A DNA stretch of 7,235 nt from Bacteroidales bacterium UBA1189 (GTDB lineage Bacteria; Bacteroidota; Bacteroidia; Bacteroidales; Bacteroidaceae). Positions within the stretch are counted from its first letter, which is position 1. Every line of letters begins with the position of its first letter. A program made the translations under genes and the position numbers. The stretch lies in contig DBYJ01000038.1 of assembly GCA_002309805.1 (NCBI GenBank), positions 12,245 through 19,479 on the forward strand, written 5' to 3'. Positions 1-6,671 of this stretch are shown here, in pieces. The notes under the pieces were generated by a model. That model ran no database searches. It saw only the letters and a program-made list of their open reading frames with translations, and was not told the origin of the DNA.

Positions 1-3000
1 TCCTCGACCATGTGACCGAGTTTCAACATATAGGTGACACCAACGGTAGCGGGCTGGTCAAAACGTTCGCCCGTCTCACCATTGTAAATATAGGTCTTGC
101 CATAGCGAGGCAGACCTGCCTTATCCGTCCAGACAGACAGATCATCGAGGGTAGCGCCATCGAAGATGGGGGTAGCAAAACGCACACCCAGCTTACGTCC
201 GGCATGACCAAGAACAGCCTCGAAAATCTGACCGATGTTCATACGTGAAGGCACGCCCAAAGGGTTCAGCACGATATCGACGGGAGTACCATCCTCGAGG
301 AACGGCATATCCTCCTGACGAACAACGCGGCTGACAATACCCTTGTTGCCGTGACGACCGGCCATCTTGTCACCCACACCAATCTTGCGCTTCTTGGCAA
401 TATAAACCTTCGCCAACTGGATGATGCCCGAAGGCAGCTCGTCGCCGATGGTGATGGCATATTTCTTGCGTTTGATTTCAGCATCAAGTTCCTTGTACTT
501 ACGCAGGTAGTTGATGATGAGCTGGGCGATAAGCTGGTTGGCGTGCTCGTCCTTCGTCCAACGGCTAAGCTGGATGGAAGTATAGTCGAGACCCTCCAAC
601 GCACTCTTGCTGAACTTGGCACCCTTCGGCAGGACGTCCGCGCCCACGTAGTCCTTGACACCCATCGAGGTGTGACCCTCGGTCAGCGTCAGCAACTTGC
701 CAACGAGGATGTTTTTCAGTTCAGTAGCACGCTCGTCGAATTCCTCGTCAATACGGGGCAGCAGGGCTTTGTCAGCCAGCTTCGAGGAACGCGTCTTGAT
801 GGCACGCGAATAGAGGCGCTTGTCGATGACAACACCCTTCAACGAGGGGGAAGCTTTCAGCGAAGCATCCTTCACATCGCCGGCCTTGTCGCCGAAGATG
901 GCGCGCAGAAGCTTCTCCTCCGGCGACGGATCGGATTCGCCCTTCGGCGTAATCTTACCGATAAGAATATCACCGGGTTCTACGCAGGCTCCGATGCGGA
1001 TGATACCGTTCTCGTCGAGGTTCTTCGTGGCATCCTCACTCACGTTGGGAATGTCGGACGTCAACTCTTCCAGACCACGCTTGGTTTCGCGGACTTCGAG
1101 ACTGAGTTCCTCCACATGAACGGAGGTAAGGATATCCTCGCGGACAACACGTTCGTTGAGCACGATGGCGTCCTCGTAGTTGTAACCCTTCCAAGGCATG
1201 TAAGCCACCAGCAGGTTTTTGCCGAGTGCCAACTCGCCGTCGGCAGTCGAATAACCTTCGGTAAGGATCTCGCCCTTCTTGACACGCTGTCCCTTCTCGC
1301 AAATGGGTCGGAGGTCAACGGTCATGTTCTGGTTCGTGCGCTGGAATTTGGGAATCTTATGCTCCTTCAGGGCAGGCTCAAAGCTAACGAACTCCTCGTC
1401 CTCGGTACGGTCGTAAAGGATGCGGATTACCGAAGCATCCACATATTCCACCACGCCGTCACCCTCAGCCACAAGCTGAGTACGGGAGTCCTCGCAAAGT
1501 TGTTTCTCTACGCCAGTACCCACGATGGGGCTCTCGGTACGCATGAGAGGCACAGCCTGACGCATCATGTTCGAACCCATAAGGGCGCGGTTGGCATCGT
1601 CGTGCTCCAGGAAGGGGATGAGGGCAGCAGCAATAGAAGCAATCTGCTGGGGAGAGACATCCATGAGGTCGACCTGATCAGGATCGACAACAGGGAAGTC
1701 GGCATCCAGACGAGCTTTCACCTTGCTGCGGATAAACTTACCGTCATCGTCAAGCGGAGCATTACCTTGAGCAATAATTTTATCCTCCTCTTCTTCTGCC
1801 GTCAGATAGACAAGACCTTCATCGGAGAGATCAACCACGCCGTCCGCTACCTTCCGGTAGGGAGTGGCGATGAAGCCGAGGTCGTTGATTTTCGCATAGA
1901 TACAGAGCGAGGAAATCAGACCGATATTGGGGCCTTCAGGGGTTTCAATAGGGCAGAGACGGCCATAGTGAGTATAGTGAACGTCACGCACTTCGAAACC
2001 TGCGCGCTCGCGGGACAAACCACCAGGGCCGAGGGCCGACATACGGCGTTTGTGCGTAATTTCAGCCAAAGGATTCGTCTGGTCCATGAACTGCGAGAGA
2101 GCGTTCGTGCCGAAGAACGAGTTGATAACCGACGAAACCGTCTTGGCGTTGATAAGGTCGGTGGGAGTAAATACCTCGTTATCGCGAACATTCATGCGCT
2201 CGCGGATGGTGCGCGACATACGCGCAAGACCAATGGCAAACTGATTGGCAAGCTGCTCGCCGACCGTGCGGACACGGCGGTTGCTCAGGTGGTCGATATC
2301 GTCAACCACAGCCTTCGAGTTCACAAGCTCAATCAAGTATTTAATAATCTCGATGATGTCTTCCTTCGTCAGAACACCCACGCTGATGTCCGTTGTCAGG
2401 TTCAGCTTCTTGTTCATACGATAGCGACCAACCTCACCCAGATCGTAGCGCTTCTCGGAGAAAAAGAGGTTGTTGATGACCTCGCGTGCGCTCGCATCGT
2501 CGGCAGGATCGGCGTTGCGAAGCTGGCGATAGATGTAGAGCACAGCCTCCTTCTCGGAGTTACTGGTATCCTTATTCAGCGTATTGAAGATAATGGAATA
2601 GTCGGACTGACCAGCCTCTTCGCGGTGGACAAGGATGGTCTCCACACCTGCATCCAAAATTTCGTTCATGACATCCTCGTCGATGAGCGTCTCACGCTCA
2701 AAGAGAATCTCGTTACGCTCGATGGAAACCACTTCGCCGGTATCGGCATCCACGAAGTCTTCCACGCGGACCTTAATGATACGGGCAGCCAACTTACGGC
2801 CTATTAACTCCTTGGCCACGGCTTTGTTGACGCGCACCTCTTCAGCCAGATTGAAAATCTGAAGGATGTCCTTGTCCGTCTCAAAGCCGATGGCACGCAG
2901 CAGCGTGGTGACGGGGAGTTTTTTCTTGCGGTCGATGTAGGCATACATGACATTGTTGATGTCCGTAGCGAACTCAATCCAAGAGCCTTTGAACGGGATG

Positions 3001-3512
3001 ATACGAGCGGAATAAAGCGGCGTGCCATTGGCATGGACACTCTGTCCGAAGAAGACGCCCGGCGAACGATGTAGCTGCGAAACCACAACACGCTCGGCGC
3101 CGTTGATAACGAAGGTTCCCTGCTCGGTCATGTAGGGAATGGAGCCAAGATACACATCCTGAATGACGGTATCGAAATCCTCATGGTCGGGGTCGGTGCA
3201 ATAGAGCTTCAGCTTTGCCTTGAGGGGGACGTTATAGGTAAGGCCCTGCTCCAGACACTCTTTGATAGAGTAACGGGGCGGGTCGATATAATAGTCAAGA
3301 AACTCAAGAACGAAGTTGTTACGGGTATCGGCGATTGGGAAATTCTCGGCAAACACCTTGTAGAGACCGTCGTTCTTGCGCAACTCGGGAGGAGTGTCTA
3401 ATTGGAGAAAGTCTTTGAATGACTTCAACTGCACTTCCAGGAAGTCGGGGCATGCGACCGGCTTCTTGACGGAAGCAAAATTAATGCGCGGTTGGGTTGT
3501 AGTGGAAGACAT
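1..3512 (-). CDS. rpoB: DNA-directed RNA polymerase subunit beta, 3' end missing
   Basis: This is the beta subunit of RNA polymerase, which with beta' forms the catalytic cleft. The start at 3512 gives MSSTTTQPRINFASVKK, followed by the conserved LEVQLKSFKDFL. The frame stays open to the left edge, giving 1170 residues of about 1270; the C-terminal clamp/beta' contact region is outside. Visible landmarks are the rifampicin cluster (about 472-494, SQFMDQTNPLAEITHKRRM then SALGPGG), PIETPEGPNIG (521-531), the NYED acidic pair (E780, D781) and GDKMAGRHGNKG (1047-1058), whose K1049 and K1057 match the active-site lysines K1065 and K1073 of E. coli. Roughly residues 904-1012 occupy the place of the E. 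coli beta-i9 insertion. The rifampicin-contact residues Q474, F475, D477, H487, R490, S492 and L494 are all the sensitive type. No Shine-Dalgarno sequence precedes the ATG. rplL lies 100 bp upstream across a terminator-like hairpin; rpoC is expected beyond the left edge. Confidence 0.99.
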   Translation of the reverse strand, partial: MSSTTTQPRINFASVKKPVACPDFLEVQLKSFKDFLQLDTPPELRKNDGLYKVFAENFPIADTRNNFVLEFLDYYIDPPRYSIKECLEQGLTYNVPLKAKLKLYCTDPDHEDFDTVIQDVYLGSIPYMTEQGTFVINGAERVVVSQLHRSPGVFFGQSVHANGTPLYSARIIPFKGSWIEFATDINNVMYAYIDRKKKLPVTTLLRAIGFETDKDILQIFNLAEEVRVNKAVAKELIGRKLAARIIKVRVEDFVDADTGEVVSIERNEILFERETLIDEDVMNEILDAGVETILVHREEAGQSDYSIIFNTLNKDTSNSEKEAVLYIYRQLRNADPADDASAREVINNLFFSEKRYDLGEVGRYRMNKKLNLTTDISVGVLTKEDIIEIIKYLIELVNSKAVVDDIDHLSNRRVRTVGEQLANQFAIGLARMSRTIRERMNVRDNEVFTPTDLINAKTVSSVINSFFGTNALSQFMDQTNPLAEITHKRRMSALGPGGLSRERAGFEVRDVHYTHYGRLCPIETPEGPNIGLISSLCIYAKINDLGFIATPYRKVADGVVDLSDEGLVYLTAEEEEDKIIAQGNAPLDDDGKFIRSKVKARLDADFPVVDPDQVDLMDVSPQQIASIAAALIPFLEHDDANRALMGSNMMRQAVPLMRTESPIVGTGVEKQLCEDSRTQLVAEGDGVVEYVDASVIRILYDRTEDEEFVSFEPALKEHKIPKFQRTNQNMTVDLRPICEKGQRVKKGEILTEGYSTADGELALGKNLLVAYMPWKGYNYEDAIVLNERVVREDILTSVHVEELSLEVRETKRGLEELTSDIPNVSEDATKNLDENGIIRIGACVEPGDILIGKITPKGESDPSPEEKLLRAIFGDKAGDVKDASLKASPSLKGVVIDKRLYSRAIKTRSSKLADKALLPRIDEEFDERATELKNILVGKLLTLTEGHTSMGVKDYVGADVLPKGAKFSKSALEGLDYTSIQLSRWTKDEHANQLIAQLIINYLRKYKELDAEIKRKKYAITIGDELPSGIIQLAKVYIAKKRKIGVGDKMAGRHGNKGIVSRVVRQEDMPFLEDGTPVDIVLNPLGVPSRMNIGQIFEAVLGHAGRKLGVRFATPIFDGATLDDLSVWTDKAGLPRYGKTYIYNGETGERFDQPATVGVTYMLKLGHMVE

Positions 3513-3551
3513 TGGGGTTAAGATTAAAGTATCTAAAATGAAATTAGGCAC

Positions 3552-3587
3552 AAAAAGGTTAAGAACCCCAACCGGGGATTCTTAACC
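3552..3587 (-). terminator. Intrinsic terminator or attenuator between rplL and rpoB
   Basis: Read on the minus strand, the left arm GGTTAAGAA (3587-3579) pairs perfectly with TTCTTAACC (3565-3557). After a single bulged T (3578), CCCC (3577-3574) pairs with GGGG (3569-3566) around the loop GGTT. The 3' arm runs straight into TTTTT (3556-3552). A 13-bp stem with one bulge plus a T-tract is the normal form of a Rho-independent terminator. It lies 25 bases after the rplL stop and 39 bases before the rpoB start. A full terminator would cut off rpoB unless another promoter exists, so partial read-through (attenuation) is the likelier role. E. coli also has an attenuator between rplL and rpoB. The structure is seen in the sequence; its termination efficiency is inferred. 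Confidence 0.8.
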
Positions 3588-3612
3588 GTTTACCTGATAA
3601 ACAGGCTGGCAA

Positions 3613-3987
3613 TTACTTGAGTTCAACCTCAGCGCCAACCTCTTCGAGAGCCTTCTTCAGGTTCTCAGCTTCGTCCTTAGGAAGACCTTCCTTGACAACG
3701 CTGGGAGCGGCGTCAACGAGATCCTTTGCTTCCTTCAGGCCAAGACCGCAAGATTCCTTGACAGCCTTCACAACCTGCAGTTTGTTAGCACCGGCAGCCT
3801 TCAGAACGACGTCGAAGTTCGTCTTCTCCTCTTCGGCAGCAGCAGCACCTTCAGCGGGACCTGCAACGACAACTGCAGCAGCAGCGGGTTCAATACCATA
3901 TTCATCCTTAAGGATTGCAGCAAGTTCGTTAACTTCCTTAACGGTCAGGTTAACCAATTGTTCAGCTAAAGCTTTTAAATCAGCCAT
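3613..3987 (-). CDS. rplL: 50S ribosomal protein L7/L12
   Basis: This is the stalk protein present in several copies on L10; it recruits EF-Tu, EF-G and other GTPase factors and stimulates their GTP hydrolysis. The 124 residues are the usual family length. Residues 1-34 form the helical dimerisation domain that binds L10, about 35-52 are a flexible Ala/Gly-rich hinge, and about 54-124 are the globular factor-binding domain. That domain carries KLQVVKAVKE (69-78) and GLGLKEAKDLVDAAP (81-95). The position matching the conserved Arg73 of E. coli is Lys77, a conservative change. The start ATG follows a very A-rich leader. The gene is 55 bp after rplJ, and an apparent terminator or attenuator follows its TAA stop, in keeping with a need for more L12 than RNA polymerase. 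Confidence 0.99.
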   Translation of the reverse strand: MADLKALAEQLVNLTVKEVNELAAILKDEYGIEPAAAAVVVAGPAEGAAAAEEEKTNFDVVLKAAGANKLQVVKAVKESCGLGLKEAKDLVDAAPSVVKEGLPKDEAENLKKALEEVGAEVELK

Positions 3988-4042
3988 TTTACTATTATTT
4001 TTTGTTTGTTCTTTTTATTAAATTTATTCTCTCAAATTACCA
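3988..4042 (-). promoter_or_regulatory. A-rich untranslated leader of rplL
   Basis: This 55-bp spacer is the most AT-rich stretch of the window. On the minus strand its 3' half is almost only A and T with runs of A up to the rplL ATG. There is no Shine-Dalgarno sequence and no stem of useful length. Bacteroidetes generally start translation without Shine-Dalgarno pairing and favour A-rich, unstructured upstream sequence, so this could act as a strong initiation region for the protein needed in several copies per ribosome. That role is inferred. A TAATTTG string near its 5' end resembles the phylum's -7 element (TAnnTTTG), but the spacing inside the element is wrong and I see no partner -33 box. 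Confidence 0.35.
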
Positions 4043-4588
4043 TCATGCCTCAGCGGCAGGGGTCTCAGCAGCAGCCTCGTCGGCTTTCTCTGCCTTGTTC
4101 TGAAGGGCAGAAACAATGTTGCGAATCGGCGACTGCAACAGAGCGATGACGTCGGCGATAAGCTCATTCTTACTCTTGATGCTGGCGAGGACGTTCAGCT
4201 GATCAGCACCCACGTAGAAGCCCTGCTCTGCATAAGCAGCCTTCAAGGCAGGAGTGGTCTTTTTCTTGCTGGCGTATTCCTTCAGCAGTTTGCCCGGAAC
4301 GTTAGCTGTTTCCGTGAAGAAAATAGCGGTTGTACCTTTCAGTGAATCATAAAGAGGGGAATAGTCCACATCCAGGGCTTCGAAAGCCTTGTGGAGGAGC
4401 GTATTCTTGGCAACGACCATCTTGATGTTCGACTTGAAGCACTTGCGTCTCAGCTCGCTTGTGGCGACGGAATCCAATGCCGTTACGTCGACAAGGTAGA
4501 AATGAGGATAAGCGCTAATCGTTTCTTTCAGCTGGTCTATCACAGCCACCTTACGTGAGGGGAAGGGTTTTTCTTTTCTCATATTCAT
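4043..4588 (-). CDS. rplJ: 50S ribosomal protein L10
   Basis: L10 anchors the L7/L12 dimers to 23S rRNA next to L11, forming the base of the ribosomal stalk. The 181 residues slightly exceed the 165 of E. coli. The N-terminal rRNA-binding domain contains HFYLVDVTALDS (29-40) and the conserved ELRRKCFKSNIKMVVAKNTLLHKA (45-68). The C-terminal helix from about 155 onward is the expected L12-binding part and ends in an acidic Ala-rich tail (EAAAETPAAEA). A second ATG two codons in (4582) gives MRKEKPFPS, closer to the usual Bacteroidales start MRKE, so the true start may be 4582. The stop is TGA. Only 15 bp separate it from rplA, so there is no room for the long rplJ leader through which L10-L12 represses translation in enterobacteria. 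Confidence 0.97.
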   Translation of the reverse strand: MNMRKEKPFPSRKVAVIDQLKETISAYPHFYLVDVTALDSVATSELRRKCFKSNIKMVVAKNTLLHKAFEALDVDYSPLYDSLKGTTAIFFTETANVPGKLLKEYASKKKTTPALKAAYAEQGFYVGADQLNVLASIKSKNELIADVIALLQSPIRNIVSALQNKAEKADEAAAETPAAEA

Positions 4589-4603
4589 AGCTGTACCCTT
4601 TCT

Positions 4604-5302
4604 TTAATTTTCATCGCATGACTTGGGATCAACCTTGATACCCTTGCTCATGGTACTTGAAAGATAAATGCTCTTGATGTATGTGCCCTTGGCAGCGCTC
4701 GGTTTCAGCTTGATAATTGTAGCAATGAATTCCTTTGCGTTCTCGAAGATCTTCTCAGGGGCGAAGGAGACCTTACCGATGGAGGTGTGCACGATACCGG
4801 CCTTGTCCACCTTGAAGTCAATCTTACCCTGCTTCACTTCTTTTACTGCCTTGGCAATGTCCATAGTGACGGTACCACTCTTGGGGTTCGGCATCAGTCC
4901 GCGGGGACCGAGGATACGACCCAGAGCGCCAATCTTACCCATGATGGAGGGCATCGTGATGATGACATCAACGTCTGTCCAGCCACCCTTTATCTTCTCG
5001 ATGTATTCGTCGAGACCTACATAGTCGGCACCGGCTTCCTTTGCAGCAGCCTCCTGGTCGGGGGTGCAGAGTGCGAGGACCCTGACGACCTTGCCCGTAC
5101 CGTTGGGGAGCGAAACCACGCCACGAACCATCTGGTTGGCCTTACGAGGGTCAACACCCAGACGGACGTCAATATCAACAGAAGCGTCGAACTTGGTCAT
5201 GGAAATTTCCTTAACCAATGCAGAAGCTTCCTTCAGCGTGTACACTTTCCCTGCTTCAATCTTCGCAGTGGCCAACTTCTGGTTTTTTGTCAGTTTACCC
5301 AT
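4604..5302 (-). CDS. rplA: 50S ribosomal protein L1
   Basis: L1 forms the mobile L1 arm of the large subunit and helps release deacylated tRNA from the E site; in many bacteria it also represses its own operon by binding the mRNA. The 232 residues are the normal length. Domain I is made of about residues 1-67 and 160-228, and domain II (about 68-159) is inserted in it. The family signature LGPRGLMPNPK-GTV is at 131-145, and the N-terminal rRNA-binding part includes DVRLGVDPRKANQMVRG (45-61). The start at 5302 yields MGKLTKNQ, as in relatives. The gene lies 15 bp after rplK and 15 bp before rplJ, so it is co-transcribed with both. Confidence 0.99.
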   Translation of the reverse strand: MGKLTKNQKLATAKIEAGKVYTLKEASALVKEISMTKFDASVDIDVRLGVDPRKANQMVRGVVSLPNGTGKVVRVLALCTPDQEAAAKEAGADYVGLDEYIEKIKGGWTDVDVIITMPSIMGKIGALGRILGPRGLMPNPKSGTVTMDIAKAVKEVKQGKIDFKVDKAGIVHTSIGKVSFAPEKIFENAKEFIATIIKLKPSAAKGTYIKSIYLSSTMSKGIKVDPKSCDEN

Positions 5303-5317
5303 TTCAATTGAAGTTAA

Positions 5318-5761
5318 TTAGTTATTACCGGGAAATTCACCTTTAACACTGATACCCATGCTACGTGCCGTTCCAGCAACCATCTTCATGGCTGACTCGA
5401 CGGTAAAGCAGTTCAGGTCGACCATCTTGTCCTGTGCAATCGTACGCACCTGATCCCAAGTGATCGATGCCACCTTGTTGCGGTTCGGCTCTGACGATCC
5501 ACCCTTGGCCTTGCTTGCCTCAAGCAGTTGAATAGCCACGGGGGGAGTCTTGATGACAAAGTCGAAGGACTTGTCGGCGTAGAACGTAATGATAACAGGC
5601 AGGATTTTCCCTCCCTTGTCCTGGGTTCTGGCATTGAATTGCTTGCAAAATTCCATAATGTTCAGACCCTTCGAACCGAGAGCCGGTCCAACGGGAGGAG
5701 CAGGATTTGCAGCGCCACCTTTAATCTGTAGTTTGATTATTCCAGCAACTTCTTTAGCCAT
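5318..5761 (-). CDS. rplK: 50S ribosomal protein L11
   Basis: L11 binds the GTPase-associated region of 23S rRNA at the base of the stalk, where elongation factors act and where thiostrepton-class antibiotics bind; it is also needed for RelA activation in species with that response. The 147 residues are close to the usual length. The N-terminal domain (to about 72) holds the proline-rich PPVGPALG (22-29) and GLNIMEFCKQFNA (32-44). The C-terminal rRNA-binding domain ends with DLNCFTVESAMKMVAGTARSMGI (115-137), the family signature. The ATG at 5761 is preceded by an A-rich stretch. The gene is 64 bp after nusG and 15 bp before rplA. Confidence 0.99.
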   Translation of the reverse strand: MAKEVAGIIKLQIKGGAANPAPPVGPALGSKGLNIMEFCKQFNARTQDKGGKILPVIITFYADKSFDFVIKTPPVAIQLLEASKAKGGSSEPNRNKVASITWDQVRTIAQDKMVDLNCFTVESAMKMVAGTARSMGISVKGEFPGNN

Positions 5762-5825
5762 TTTTAATTGTTTTATTTGGGGAATTTATAAAAAGGCTGG
5801 TACGCGCGTCGTAACACCATGCGCA
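5762..5825 (-). other. Spacer between nusG and rplK
   Basis: This 64-bp untranslated spacer is where an L1 repressor site would lie in the classical rplKA arrangement. On the minus strand it begins GC-rich, with the self-complementary ACGCGCGT (5804-5797) and a possible weak stem pairing TGCGC (5825-5821) with GCGCG (5802-5798). It then has T5 (5788-5784) and turns AT-rich up to the rplK ATG. The T-run is about nine bases away from that stem, so this is not a convincing terminator. I cannot show that it carries the L1-binding fold. Confidence 0.3.
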
Positions 5826-6371
5826 CTATTCCTTTTCTACTTGCATAAAGCCAAGCTCGATGGGCGTTTTGCGCCCAAAGATCTTGACCATGACCTTCAG
5901 TTTCCGTTTTTCTGTGTTAACCTCTTCAATGATTCCGCTGAAACCCTGGAAAGGTCCATAGTTCACCTTGACGGGCTCGCCGACGGTGTAGGTGACGATG
6001 GGCTCATCGTCAGCCTCCAGTTTCTCGTCAACGGTTCCCAGCATGCGACTAACTTCAGCAGGACGGAGCGGCACTGGATTGTTCAGGTTTGGCAGGAAGC
6101 CCAGTACATTGGGCATGAAGCGCAAACGAGCAGCAATCTCGCCAGTCAGGGCCACTTCGACAAGGACATAGCCGGGAAGATACGTGCGTTCCTTAATGAC
6201 TTTTTTGCCATTACGGACCTGCATTACCTTCTCGGTAGGGATAAGAACTTGTGAAACGTACTCGCCGAGGTCGCTGTGAGCACATTCGTAGTCGATGTAC
6301 TCCTTGACCTTAGCTTCCTTGCCACTGATGGCGCGGAGCACGTACCATTTTCTCTCCACAGTCTCTGCCAT
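5826..6371 (-). CDS. nusG: Transcription termination/antitermination factor NusG
   Basis: NusG binds the RNA polymerase clamp, suppresses backtracking and, through its C-terminal domain, contacts Rho or ribosomal protein S10. The 181 residues match the basic two-domain form without an inserted domain. The N-terminal NGN domain (about 1-115) contains KWYVLRAISGKEAKV (8-22) and RTYLPGYVLVEV (62-73). The KOW domain begins near 131 with GEPVKVNYGPFQGFSG and ends with VKIFGRKTPIELGFMQVEKE (162-181). The start at 6371 is 11 bp after the secE stop, so the two genes are in one transcript. The stop is TAG. I see no feature of a specialised paralogue such as UpxY or LoaP; context and sequence fit the housekeeping protein. 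Confidence 0.99.
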   Translation of the reverse strand: MAETVERKWYVLRAISGKEAKVKEYIDYECAHSDLGEYVSQVLIPTEKVMQVRNGKKVIKERTYLPGYVLVEVALTGEIAARLRFMPNVLGFLPNLNNPVPLRPAEVSRMLGTVDEKLEADDEPIVTYTVGEPVKVNYGPFQGFSGIIEEVNTEKRKLKVMVKIFGRKTPIELGFMQVEKE

Positions 6372-6382
6372 TGGTTACACAA

Positions 6383-6574
6383 TTAACGCGGATAAATGAA
6401 CTCCATTAATCCTTGGAATACCTGATCCATCGCAAAGACCAGCAGGGCAATCAAAAGGGAAGCTTCTAAAACAAGGATTGCGCTGCTTGTCAACTCGGAA
6501 AATGTCGGCCATGTAACTTTATGGACAAGTTCGTTGTAAGATTCTTTGCAAGCTGTTGCTATTTTCTTAAACAT
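6383..6574 (-). CDS. secE: Preprotein translocase subunit SecE
   Basis: SecE is the essential clamp subunit of the SecYEG channel in the inner membrane. The 63 residues are the short single-helix form found in most bacteria outside the Enterobacteria. The N-terminal amphipathic part (about 1-25) carries the conserved ELVHKVTWPTFSEL (15-28), and one transmembrane helix spans about 30-49. The start at 6574 lies 19 bp after the end of tRNA-Trp, with no room for a usual promoter, so secE must be expressed from the transcript that also holds the tRNA. nusG follows after 11 bp, the near-universal secE-nusG pair. Confidence 0.97.
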   Translation of the reverse strand: MFKKIATACKESYNELVHKVTWPTFSELTSSAILVLEASLLIALLVFAMDQVFQGLMEFIYPR

Positions 6575-6593
6575 ATCTGTAGTTTTTTCTTTG

Positions 6594-6664
6594 CAGGGGT
6601 GGCAGGAATCGAACCCACATTGACGGTTTTGGAGACCGCTGTTCTACCGTTGAACTACACCCCT
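6594..6664 (-). tRNA. trnW: tRNA-Trp (anticodon CCA)
   Basis: On the minus strand, 71 bases fold into a full cloverleaf. The acceptor arms AGGGGTG and CACCCCT are perfectly paired. The D arm is GTTC/GAAC with a 7-base loop. The anticodon stem GCGGT/ACCGT has the loop CTCCAAA, with anticodon CCA reading UGG. The T loop is TTCGATT on a stem with two G-U pairs. The discriminator base is G, as expected for tRNA-Trp. The terminal CCA is not encoded (the DNA continues GCAAAG), so it must be added after transcription. The tRNA sits between tuf and secE, as in several other bacterial phyla, and probably comes from processing of the operon transcript. Confidence 0.98.
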
Positions 6665-6671
6665 GAGATGT

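Noticed and set aside
351..2807. An 818-residue ATG-started open frame on the plus strand.
   Set aside because: It is exactly in register antisense to rpoB, whose own translation matches RNA polymerase beta throughout. The frame is explained by avoidance of TTA, CTA and TCA codons, and its translation shows no family motif I recognise.
3524..3554. A possible promoter for rpoB: TTTG (3554-3551), 19 bases, then TACTTTAA (3531-3524) on the minus strand, loosely like the Bacteroidetes -33/-7 pattern.
   Set aside because: The -7 box lacks the final TG of TAnnTTTG. The TTTG overlaps the terminator T-tract, and the start site would lie only a few bases before the ATG. Too weak to call without a mapped transcription start.
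3617..4021. A 134-residue Ser/Ala/Thr-rich plus-strand frame.
   Set aside because: It is the complement of the Ala-rich rplL gene; its low-complexity composition follows from that.
4787..5311. A 174-residue plus-strand frame over rplA.
   Set aside because: It is the in-register complement of rplA, which is certain; no independent start signal or domain is seen.
5303..5312. Palindrome TTCAATTGAA directly before the rplA ATG.
   Set aside because: Ten AT-rich bases in a spacer can be palindromic by chance, and no second copy or family of sites is seen here.
5589..6254. A 221-residue plus-strand frame spanning the rplK start, the spacer and most of nusG.
   Set aside because: It is antisense to two certain genes and in register with nusG; the sequence has no recognisable domain.
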